A stretch of 64,000 nt of DNA from Arcicella aurantiaca (GTDB lineage: Bacteria; Bacteroidota; Bacteroidia; Cytophagales; Spirosomataceae). Positions 52,645 to 60,340 of the stretch are shown here, in pieces. The notes under the pieces were generated by a model. It did not search any database and had not been told where the DNA came from. It saw nothing but the letters and a program-made list of their open reading frames with translations. Positions within the stretch are counted from its first letter, which is position 1, and every line of letters begins with the position of its first letter. The translations under genes were made by a program, and so were the position numbers. The stretch is from NCBI RefSeq assembly GCF_003148625.1, contig NZ_QGGO01000003.1:124001-188000 (forward strand). The letters run 5' to 3'.

Positions 52645-53019
52645 TTAAAATCCAACTTTTACTTTACTATCTACCCGTAAAATGGATTCTTGTTGGAAGT
52701 ATTTTTTATACTTTTCTTTGACCATTTCTATTTTCTCCGACTGATTTTTATCCATTTTTGAGACTACTATTAATACCTTTGAAGATTCTGAAATTAGTTT
52801 TCCATCATTACCCAACCATTGCCCTTTGGCATCAATAATGGTTGAACCTTCTGTGAAATTTTTGGTAATAACAGTATCCGAAAATGCCTGAAAATCTGAT
52901 GAAGAAACCGAACCTCCATTTGCTTTAGATAAGCCGAAAAATAATTCCGTTCGAGTCATTGTCTGGCTTGGGAAATGACTGCATGAGGTTAGGAGAATTC
53001 CTAAAAGTAAATATTTCAT
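52645..53019 (-). CDS. DUF3574-like lipoprotein, last gene of the Abi-ATPase row
   Basis: A 124-residue protein with a lipoprotein signal (LLTSC, Cys13), hence membrane-anchored in the periplasm. The rest matches the DUF3574 pattern: RTELFFGLSKANGG, VSSSDFQAF, VITKNFTEGSTIIDAKGQW, SKVLIVV and the QESILRVDSKVKVGF ending. DUF3574 proteins have no known function. It begins 3 bases after the stop codon of the ATPase gene, which suggests co-translation. It may be part of the same module or a chance neighbour sharing the transcript. Confidence 0.75.
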   Translation of the reverse strand: MKYLLLGILLTSCSHFPSQTMTRTELFFGLSKANGGSVSSSDFQAFSDTVITKNFTEGSTIIDAKGQWLGNDGKLISESSKVLIVVSKMDKNQSEKIEMVKEKYKKYFQQESILRVDSKVKVGF

Positions 53020-53022
53020 ATT

Positions 53023-54936
53023 TTACGATAAATTTTGTTCAAACCATTTTACCCGTTCTTTCAACTCCTCAATCGTTTCTCGGTATTCTTCTCCCGCTTT
53101 GAGATATTCGTTGGGATATTCATCTTTTAGATATTCCATTGTTAGGTAGTAGATGGGTTTAAGGCGGTCTTTGAGTTCTGGGTAGTCTTGAAAGAGTTTG
53201 TTAGCGGAATGATATTGTTTTTTTGCAATCAACAATGATAAAAATTCCTGTAAAAAATCTTCTGAAAGTTCATCATTAGTATATGTTTGTTCAAATAATT
53301 CTAACGACTCCTTAACTTTATTCTCAACTAAATTTTCTAAAATAGCTATCAGATTGTCTTTAATAAATTGGGGGAATCTTTCTTTTATGTCGATTTTTGT
53401 TTTTTTAGCTTTGCTTTTGTTCCAAATAATTATTCCTAAAATAACTAAGCTGAATAATATTAACCATTCATTCTTTTCATCCGATAATCCTTTTTCTATT
53501 TCTTTAAAATCAAATTCAAGTTCTTCTATTTTTTTATCAAGAAAAGTATTTAGTTCTTCATTATCTTTTTCTTCAGATTGGATTTTGCATAGTATCAATA
53601 ATGCAATTTTTTCTTCTTTGGATAATACATCATTTTTTAACATTGTAAATGAATTTATCCAACTGTAAGAACTATTAGTAGAAATAACTCCTTCTTCCAA
53701 TCTTTTAATGAAACTTTCTAATATTTTCAATACTCTTTCTCTACCACATCCTTCCTCCAAAAACTTTATAAACCAAATCACTCGCTGTTTGTCTTGGCGG
53801 GTAGAGTAACGCATCAAATACCAAATATTAAAAAAACGTTCCTGCAAACGGTATAAATTAGTGCGTCCTGTGGTGCGTGGCTCAATTTCAATGATACCAT
53901 TCTCTACTAATTGCTTTAATTGAGCAGATATTTGGTTAGTTTTTAGTCCTTGTCTTTCGGCACGGCTTAGTTCAGCAATTTCACTTACGGTTACGGCATC
54001 CCAAGCACGAGCAACAGCATCCACAATTTGTTGTTGTTGGGGTTTCAAATCATCCATGCGGTGTTTGTAGAGGGGCGTAACTCGGTCTAAAATTGCCTCC
54101 AAGTCTTTGAAACTATCTTGTTTCTCGTTGTCGATGAACACATCAAAAAGCATCACCATTGTGCGTATCACACCACCCGATAGCTTACGCATGACATCTA
54201 TACGTGGGCGTTCGGTTTTTAAGATTTCTTGAAATGATTCTGCTTTACCTTCGTTTTCGGCTAATTTCTCAAAGAGCAAAATCGTTTCATCGGAAGTCAT
54301 TCCTTTGAGCCTGATTTGGTAGAAAAAATCAAAAAAGGGTTCTTTGTAATTAAAAGTGTGTTCTAATAAAGTAGCGGATGCACCCACTAAACGAATATGC
54401 GTTGAGTTCATCAGAATATTTCGTAAGCGATGAGTAGCTACCTTGCCAATCTTTTCTAAAAACTGCCCGAAATTATCATGAAAGACAATTATTTTTTGTT
54501 CGTTTTTCTTTAAGTATTCTACTAAAATCTCAAATGCTTTTTGGTCATAGTCATTCTCAAATTCATACTTTCGCATTTCTTCCAAAAGGCTTTCATACGA
54601 TGGATGGACTTCGGCAATAATTTGGGCAATATGTTCAAAAAACGAAGCCAAATCAGACATGGCATACTGTTCTTCATTAAAAACTACAGGTAAAAGCCAT
54701 TTTTGTAGATTTTCGTCATCTTGAACTGCATATTTTAACCGTAATAAAAGGGTAGTTTTTCCCATGCCTCTCTGCCCTAATATCATATAATGTTGAGGAG
54801 GCTTTTGCATAGCATCTTCTTGAATATCAGTGAAAATCTGATTAAAAATTGCCGTTCTTACTACAAACTCCGCTTTGAGTTGTCGGGCATCCTTTTGAGT
54901 GGGATTGAAGAGATATTTTAGTTTAGTTTCAGACAT
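53023..54936 (-). CDS. P-loop ATPase with winged helix and transmembrane segment, partner of the Abi-like protein
   Basis: A 637-residue protein. Walker A GQRGMGKTT is at residues 54-62, the Walker B region IIVFHDN near 149-155 (D154 followed by Asn, not Glu or Asp), and sensor-like LVGASAT at 183-189, as in archaeal-type and STAND ATPases. A winged helix follows (about 300-370, SEIAELSRAERQGLKTNQISAQL, RTNLYRLQERFFNIWYLMR). Residues about 492-507 are a hydrophobic helix (LILFSLVILGIIIW), and the C terminus is helical, possibly TPR-like. It starts 7 bases after the HEPN-like gene. By analogy with defence ATPases it may sense infection; this is inference. Confidence 0.78.
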   Translation of the reverse strand: MSETKLKYLFNPTQKDARQLKAEFVVRTAIFNQIFTDIQEDAMQKPPQHYMILGQRGMGKTTLLLRLKYAVQDDENLQKWLLPVVFNEEQYAMSDLASFFEHIAQIIAEVHPSYESLLEEMRKYEFENDYDQKAFEILVEYLKKNEQKIIVFHDNFGQFLEKIGKVATHRLRNILMNSTHIRLVGASATLLEHTFNYKEPFFDFFYQIRLKGMTSDETILLFEKLAENEGKAESFQEILKTERPRIDVMRKLSGGVIRTMVMLFDVFIDNEKQDSFKDLEAILDRVTPLYKHRMDDLKPQQQQIVDAVARAWDAVTVSEIAELSRAERQGLKTNQISAQLKQLVENGIIEIEPRTTGRTNLYRLQERFFNIWYLMRYSTRQDKQRVIWFIKFLEEGCGRERVLKILESFIKRLEEGVISTNSSYSWINSFTMLKNDVLSKEEKIALLILCKIQSEEKDNEELNTFLDKKIEELEFDFKEIEKGLSDEKNEWLILFSLVILGIIIWNKSKAKKTKIDIKERFPQFIKDNLIAILENLVENKVKESLELFEQTYTNDELSEDFLQEFLSLLIAKKQYHSANKLFQDYPELKDRLKPIYYLTMEYLKDEYPNEYLKAGEEYRETIEELKERVKWFEQNLS

Positions 54937-54943
54937 TTTTTAA

Positions 54944-55651
54944 TCAAATCTTAATTGCCTTGTTTATGCTTTTTTGTACTACATCAAACTCTTTCATAAT
55001 TTTTATTAGCTGAGGGTCAATCCACTTCAAAATATTACAGATAGAAGTATAAACCTGTATCGTTTCTGTAAAATCTATACAGTTTCCTACAAAACAGATA
55101 GGTTCATTGTGGTTAATTCTATTTCTAAAACGCCTAATTTTAGTCAAGTCATCCATAATCTCTTTTCTTCCGTAGTTATTTGGTAAACCCTTAAAGATTT
55201 GAATGGGTTTTCCTTTAAGAAGTTTATAATGATGAACCTCAAATAAATCAGTCCAGAAGCCAAATGTTTGTTCGGCAATAATTTTTCCGCTCGTAATAGG
55301 GATGTCAGATTTACGAAGTCTATCTTCAACTTTTTGTACCTCTCTTTTTAAAAAATTGTTTGTAACTTTTTTCCGTGTGTGTTTTTGTACGTAAGTAAGG
55401 GATGGGTCTGCCATAAATCCTGATTTTTGATTGATAATCCAATCGGAATCATTGAAATACGAACTTAGTCTTTCATTTAAGTGATTTCTTAAAACCACTT
55501 CAACCATTCCCAGTAAAGGGTGAAAGGCTTGTGAAATCTCCAAATTTGCTTTATAAAGTTTGATTGTTTTACGCTTAGATTTATTCGTAGCTATCCAATA
55601 ACGATTTATTCGAGCTCTTGAAAAATGTTTTATGAAATCATTAAAAATCAT
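54944..55651 (-). CDS. Abi-like protein with HEPN-type RNase motif
   Basis: A 235-residue cytoplasmic protein. The N-terminal pattern Y.ANLEISQAFHPLLGMVEVVLRNHLNERL (about 33-61) and the C-terminal RFRNRINHNEPI (about 174-185) match the Abi_2/AbiD-AbiF group. R176 and H181 form the Rx4H motif of HEPN ribonucleases, so it is likely an RNA-cleaving abortive-infection effector. It is the first gene of a tight unit with the P-loop ATPase (7-base gap) and the DUF3574-like lipoprotein. Such two-gene toxin-plus-ATPase units fit a phage defence role; this is not proven. Confidence 0.75.
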   Translation of the reverse strand: MIFNDFIKHFSRARINRYWIATNKSKRKTIKLYKANLEISQAFHPLLGMVEVVLRNHLNERLSSYFNDSDWIINQKSGFMADPSLTYVQKHTRKKVTNNFLKREVQKVEDRLRKSDIPITSGKIIAEQTFGFWTDLFEVHHYKLLKGKPIQIFKGLPNNYGRKEIMDDLTKIRRFRNRINHNEPICFVGNCIDFTETIQVYTSICNILKWIDPQLIKIMKEFDVVQKSINKAIKI

Positions 55652-55766
55652 ATTGTAAACTGTAAATAGATGAATTTATGTTGGTATTTTAATTAAATCT
55701 GTGTAAATTTGTTATGTGATGCTTGGTAAAGCCTCTTATTTATAACGTAACCAAGTAAAAGAATTT

Positions 55767-55796
55767 AGACCTGTCAGTAATGATAGGTCTTTTTTT
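55767..55796 (+). terminator. orphan + strand terminator upstream of the Abi-like gene
   Basis: AGACCTGTCA pairs with TGATAGGTCT (one G-U pair) and runs into TTTTTTT. Its T-run is on the + strand, but no + strand gene lies within several kilobases upstream. It may end a small or antisense RNA. Confidence 0.65.
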
Positions 55797-55860
55797 ATGC
55801 AAATCTAAATTGCATTTTTTTTATTGCAAAATATTTTAGCAATTATTTTATTGCAAATAA

Positions 55861-55898
55861 AAAACACTTATCCTATTTACATATAGAATAAGTGTTTT
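55861..55898. terminator. bidirectional terminator after polA
   Basis: AAAACACTTATCCTAT pairs with ATAGAATAAGTGTTTT with one mismatch. It lies downstream of the polA stop on the minus strand. Confidence 0.75.
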
Positions 55899-55994
55899 AT
55901 CCTCAACTAATTGAGATTTGCAAAACAACTTGAGCTGTTGATTATAAGTCGTTTAAGTGTTCGCTTTTTCGCAAATGGCTTTTCCCTTAGTCTA

Positions 55995-58865
55995 TCAATG
56001 TGCCTCCAACCAATTTAAGCCAACACCCATGCCTGTTTCCATTTTTACAGGGAAAGGTATTGCATTGACCATCAGTTCGTTGACTTTGGTTTTCATGAGT
56101 TCTAATTCTGACTTGTGAACGTCAAAAACTAATTCGTCATGTACTGTCAAAATGATGCGAGATTGTAGTTTTTCTTGCTTGATGAAATCATTAACTTTTA
56201 TCATCGCAATTTTTATCATATCCGCTGCCGAACCTTGAATGGGTGCATTCACGGCGTTACGTTCAGCAAAACCACGCTCTACCATATTCTGAGAATTGAT
56301 GTCTCGGAGATACCTTCTTCTTCCCAAAATGGTTTCTACATAACCATTGTCACGAGCAGTAATTACGGCATCGTTCATGTATTTTTTGATGGCTGGAAAT
56401 TCCTTCCAATAATTATCAATCAATTCTTTGGCTTCGGTTCTGCTTACGCCCACTTGCTCTGCCAAACCAAATGCCGAAACGCCATAAATAATCCCGAAAT
56501 TGACGGTTTTGGCTTTTCTACGCATTTCAGAAGTTACTTCGTCTAAACTTACGTTGAATACTTTTGCCGCAGTTGTAGCGTGAATATCTCGCCCTTGATT
56601 GAAGGCTTCAATCATGGATTCATCTTTGGCAAAAGCCGCCATAATGCGTAATTCGATTTGCGAATAATCGGCTGAAAGGATTAAGAAATCATCATTTTTA
56701 GGAATAAACGCCTTTCTGATTTCTCGCCCACGAGCGGTACGAATTGGGATATTTTGTAAGTTCGGATTGGTACTTGATAAACGTCCCGTTGCGGTAACTG
56801 CTTGATTGAACGAAGTATGAATACGTCCTGTTTTGGGTGAAATCAACTGTGGTAAAGCATCTACGTAAGTTGATTTTAATTTTTGTAATTCTCTAAAGTC
56901 TAAAATTTTACGAGCGATTTCATGATTTTGTGATTCTAATTTCAATAAAATATCCTCCCCCGTCATGTATTGACCCGTTTTGGTCTTTTTAGCTTTTGAA
57001 TCAAGTTTGAGTTTGTCGAATAAAATTTCGCCTAATTGTTTCGGAGAACTCAAATTAAATTCTTGTCCCGCCAATTCAAAAACACGGGTTTGCACTTCCA
57101 ACATATCTTTCTCTAAAACCTTCGACATCGTCGCCAAAAACTCAATATCCAATTTCACGCCTTCCATTTCAATATCGCAAAGCACTTGCGTCAAAGGCAT
57201 TTCTACGTCTTCAAATAATTTCACCGCACTTGGATTTTGAGCCAATATCGGGTGTAATTTATCTCTCAATTGGAGCGTAATATCGGCATCTTCGGCAGCA
57301 TATTCTTTCACTTTTTCAATATCTGCATCACGCATATTCCCTTGTTTTACGCCTTTTTTACCGATAATTTCTTCGATAGACACTGGTGTATAATTCAAGA
57401 AATCTTCCGCCAAAATATCCATTCCATGACGTTTTTCTGGCTCAATAATGTAATGAGCCAACATCGTATCGTAAGTTTTTCCTTTGATTTCTACGCCGTA
57501 TTGACTCAAAACCATTAGGTCATATTTGATATTTTGAGCAATTTTTTCAATCTTTTCGTTTAAGAAAATCGGCTTAAATTCATCAACAATTGCCTGAGCT
57601 TCTGCACGATTGGCAGGAACGGGAATGTAATAACCTTCGCCCGCACGGTACGCAAATGACATTCCTACTAATTCAGCTTCAACGGCATCAACGCTGGTAG
57701 TTTCGGTGTCAAAACAAATAGCATCTTGCAAACTCAAAAAGTGAATCAACGACTGACGTAATTCTGGCGTGTCGATGAGGTGATATTGATGTACGGTGGT
57801 GTGGATTGTAGATTTTGGATTTTGGTTTTCGGATTTATTTTCCTCCTCTCCATTAGCACTAAATATATCCAATTGTTTTTCAGGTGCTAAACTACTAAAC
57901 ATATCCATTTGTCCAGAAGGAGCAACAACTTTTTTACTACTTGTTGCAATCTGTTTACTGCTTACTGTTGACTGTTCACTGCTCATGGCTTCATCTCCTA
58001 ACAGTCTTCTTCGTAAAGTTCTAAACTCCAATTCATCTAAAAGTGGTGAAAGTAATTCTTTATTTACTTCCGACATTTTTAAATCTTCTTCATCAAAAGT
58101 CACAGGAACTTCGCAATGAATGGTGGCTAATTCTTTCGATAAAAGCCCTTGTTCAGCGAAATTTCGTACATTTTCCTGTTGTTTTCCCTTTAATTTATCA
58201 ACATTAGCAATCAAATTTTCTACCGAACCATATTCTTCAATAAGTTTTTGAGCAGTCTTTTCTCCAATGCCCGGAATTCCCGGAATATTATCGGAAGCAT
58301 CGCCCATTAATCCCAAAATATCAATCACTTTCATGACATCATCAATGCCCCAACGCTCGCAAATTTCCGTAATCCCCAACACTTCTACGCCCTTGCCCAT
58401 GTAGGCAGGTTTGTACATAAAAATGCGTTCTTCGACCAACTGACCATAATCTTTATCGGGCGTCATCATGTAGATTTCCATATCGTCGTGGTCACGGGCG
58501 GCACGTTTGGCAATTGTTCCAATTACGTCGTCGGCTTCGTATCCCGGCATAATCAACATCGGAATATTCATGGCTTCGCAAAGGCGTTTTATATACGGAA
58601 TGGCAATGGTAATGTCTTCTGGTTGTGCCTGACGCTGAGCCTTGTAGGCTTCAAATTGTACATGGCGAAAGGTTGGAGTGGGCGTGTCGAACGCAACTCC
58701 TATATGTGTAGGTTTTTCTTTGGAAATAACTTCTAAAAGGGTATTGGCAAAACCAAATACGGCACTGGTATTCATGCCCGTAGAGGAAATTCGTGGTGTT
58801 TTTTGAAAAGCAAAATGGGCTCTATAAATCAACGCCATTGCGTCGAGAAGAAATAATTTTTTCAT
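55995..58865 (-). CDS. polA: DNA polymerase I
   Basis: It fills gaps and removes RNA primers in replication and repair. The 956-residue protein has the 5'-3' flap nuclease (about 1-290, FLLDAMALIYRAHFAF, GYEADDVIGT, IPGIPGIGEKTAQKLI). A Ser/Lys/Gln-rich linker follows (about 295-360). The 3'-5' exonuclease (about 365-545) keeps the metal aspartate and glutamate in CFDTETTS, so proofreading is likely active. The polymerase domain (about 570-956) has ADYSQIELRIMA, the RRKAKTVNFGIIYG O-helix and HDELVFDVH. All three activities look intact. It is a lone gene ended by a terminator. Confidence 0.97.
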   Translation of the reverse strand: MKKLFLLDAMALIYRAHFAFQKTPRISSTGMNTSAVFGFANTLLEVISKEKPTHIGVAFDTPTPTFRHVQFEAYKAQRQAQPEDITIAIPYIKRLCEAMNIPMLIMPGYEADDVIGTIAKRAARDHDDMEIYMMTPDKDYGQLVEERIFMYKPAYMGKGVEVLGITEICERWGIDDVMKVIDILGLMGDASDNIPGIPGIGEKTAQKLIEEYGSVENLIANVDKLKGKQQENVRNFAEQGLLSKELATIHCEVPVTFDEEDLKMSEVNKELLSPLLDELEFRTLRRRLLGDEAMSSEQSTVSSKQIATSSKKVVAPSGQMDMFSSLAPEKQLDIFSANGEEENKSENQNPKSTIHTTVHQYHLIDTPELRQSLIHFLSLQDAICFDTETTSVDAVEAELVGMSFAYRAGEGYYIPVPANRAEAQAIVDEFKPIFLNEKIEKIAQNIKYDLMVLSQYGVEIKGKTYDTMLAHYIIEPEKRHGMDILAEDFLNYTPVSIEEIIGKKGVKQGNMRDADIEKVKEYAAEDADITLQLRDKLHPILAQNPSAVKLFEDVEMPLTQVLCDIEMEGVKLDIEFLATMSKVLEKDMLEVQTRVFELAGQEFNLSSPKQLGEILFDKLKLDSKAKKTKTGQYMTGEDILLKLESQNHEIARKILDFRELQKLKSTYVDALPQLISPKTGRIHTSFNQAVTATGRLSSTNPNLQNIPIRTARGREIRKAFIPKNDDFLILSADYSQIELRIMAAFAKDESMIEAFNQGRDIHATTAAKVFNVSLDEVTSEMRRKAKTVNFGIIYGVSAFGLAEQVGVSRTEAKELIDNYWKEFPAIKKYMNDAVITARDNGYVETILGRRRYLRDINSQNMVERGFAERNAVNAPIQGSAADMIKIAMIKVNDFIKQEKLQSRIILTVHDELVFDVHKSELELMKTKVNELMVNAIPFPVKMETGMGVGLNWLEAH

Positions 58866-58947
58866 CTAAGTATTTTTGAATCGGATTTACGATTTTCAAA
58901 AATACGGAAAAGGCAGGGGATTTTTAGAAATGACTAAAAGAGAATTG

Positions 58948-59487
58948 CTATAAATTCCGATTGGCTTGCTGAATATGCCTTTCATTGTGGACAATCAGAA
59001 ATTGTAAAGCATCGCCAAGATTCAATTTTAGAAATTTGGCAATTGAAATGGGAATTTTAATTTGTTGAATATCTTTAGATTTGGCAAGTCGGATAATTTG
59101 TAAAAGCCTTTCTTGATGGCTAATAAATTCAGCGATAACCGCTTGAGCATCTAAATCTGGTACAGGTATATGATTTTTGAGAGCTTTAAACTTTTTCGTT
59201 CCCGTTTCTGGATTCATGGATTCAATAGATTTTCGTCCCAACCACGAACTTTTTATAAGGTTGGCTTCTGGCTTGTCGGGACTTTTAGCGATTTCTTGCT
59301 CAAATAACGGTAAATAATAATGGCTATATGTATTGAGGTGTTCTAAGCATTGGGCGATACTCCAACCGTTTGAATCAGAGGGTTTTAGTGATATTTCATT
59401 TGTTGCGTTTTGGAATTTAACAAGTGCTTGTTGTAAGTGATTTTCAACTTGGTTTTCTAACTGATTGAGAAGTGATATTTTATCCAT
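58948..59487 (-). CDS. DinB-fold (YfiT-like) metal-binding protein
   Basis: A 179-residue four-helix-bundle protein. The DinB/DUF664 superfamily pattern is present: SIAQCLEHLNTYSHYYLPLF in helix 2 with the first His ligand, and LIVHNERHIQQANR at the C terminus with two more, which usually bind a metal ion. Members include thiol S-transferases (BshB2-like, mycothiol-type) and uncharacterised proteins. The name DinB here is the fold, not polymerase IV. It sits 76 bases after the Crp/Fnr regulator gene on the same strand and could be its target. Confidence 0.82.
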   Translation of the reverse strand: MDKISLLNQLENQVENHLQQALVKFQNATNEISLKPSDSNGWSIAQCLEHLNTYSHYYLPLFEQEIAKSPDKPEANLIKSSWLGRKSIESMNPETGTKKFKALKNHIPVPDLDAQAVIAEFISHQERLLQIIRLAKSKDIQQIKIPISIAKFLKLNLGDALQFLIVHNERHIQQANRNL

Positions 59488-59562
59488 GATTTTGCGATTG
59501 ATTATTTTATAGTCACAAAATTGTAGGGTAAAATGTTATGAAATGTTGGTTTTTACCAAGAT

Positions 59563-60141
59563 TTATATTTTGATACTGTTTACCAATTTGCTGAAATTAC
59601 TGGCATCAATACCGATATAATTGGCTAAGTATTTGTGAGGAACAATCTGTAAAATGTGTGGGCTACGTTGCAATAATTTCTTGAATTTTTCTTCCGAAGA
59701 AAAGCATTGTAATTCCACTAAACGCTCCATAATGCCTGATAAAGCATTGGTTAGACCTTTGCGGAGTAATAATTCGATGTTTTCGTTGTTCTGAGCAAGC
59801 GTTTCAATTTGTGAATAAGACGCTCTTAGAAAAGTAGAAGGCGTGAGAGATTCGTAATAAAATCGTGATGGTGTTTGGTTCATCATTGAGTCCAAAACAC
59901 CGCCGAAATTTCCTGTATAAGAGAATAACAAAGTGGCTTCTCGGTTTTGTTCGTCCAAATAATAAACTCGTTGTAAGCCATCCAAAACAAAATACAGATG
60001 CTTTTCTATTGAGCCTGCGTGCGTCAAAACTTCTTTTCGTTTGGCAGAAAATGGCTTAAAACAAGCAGAAAATGCTTTAAACTCCTCATGGGTTAATGGA
60101 TGGATTTGGTTTAGGGTTTTGTGGAGGAGGGAATTAGACAT
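59563..60141 (-). CDS. Crp/Fnr-family transcriptional regulator
   Basis: A 192-residue regulator. Residues about 15-120 form a cyclic-nucleotide-binding-like beta barrel (KHLYFVLDGLQRVYYLDEQ, SYTGNFGGVLDSMM). The C-terminal HTH is near 155-190 (PHKYLANYIGIDASNFSKLV). It lacks the Fnr iron-sulphur cysteines and the cAMP-contact Arg-Ser pair cannot be confirmed, so the ligand is unknown. This short-tail form is common in Bacteroidota. It precedes the DinB-fold gene on the same strand. Confidence 0.88.
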   Translation of the reverse strand: MSNSLLHKTLNQIHPLTHEEFKAFSACFKPFSAKRKEVLTHAGSIEKHLYFVLDGLQRVYYLDEQNREATLLFSYTGNFGGVLDSMMNQTPSRFYYESLTPSTFLRASYSQIETLAQNNENIELLLRKGLTNALSGIMERLVELQCFSSEEKFKKLLQRSPHILQIVPHKYLANYIGIDASNFSKLVNSIKI

Positions 60142-60220
60142 TTTTATTGTGAATGAAATACTCTTTGTGGTTTAAAACATATCTTTAGGTCGTTATACTT
60201 TCTGTTCATTTAATGTTAAA

Positions 60221-60329
60221 CTTTGTCATTGCGAACATCGTGAAGCAATCTGTTAGCTTACAAGAAAAGGCATTTAAGTTCTCTTGCATCAATCCAACAG
60301 ATTGCGTCACTATGTTCGCAATGACAAAG
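60221..60329. repeat. REP-like inverted repeat (GTCATTGCGAAC type)
   Basis: Left arm 60221-60256 and right arm 60294-60329 (36 bases each) are near-complementary: CTTTGTCATTGCGAACATCG and CGCAATGACAAAG with the inner GCAATCTGTT / AACAGATTGC. This resembles the widespread TCATTGCGA repeat text seen in many bacterial genomes. It lies between the Crp/Fnr gene and the 3' end of the GH65 gene. Confidence 0.8.
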
Positions 60330-60340
60330 GTGATATTTTC

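Larger units (their letters stand above)
55652..55994. other. intergenic region between polA and the Abi-ATPase row
   Basis: 343 AT-rich bases with two terminator-like hairpins (55767-55796, 55861-55898) and ATTGCA-rich words between them. No clear promoter pair for the Abi-like gene and no coding frame were found. Confidence 0.55.

Noticed and set aside
55652-55766. tRNA-like fold upstream of the Abi-like gene
   Set aside because: A short CTTGG/CCAAG pairing exists, but no anticodon arm or T-arm signature can be built.
58948-59487. DNA polymerase IV paralogue
   Set aside because: The name DinB in this family denotes a four-helix metal-binding fold, not the Y-family polymerase encoded at 42213-43277.
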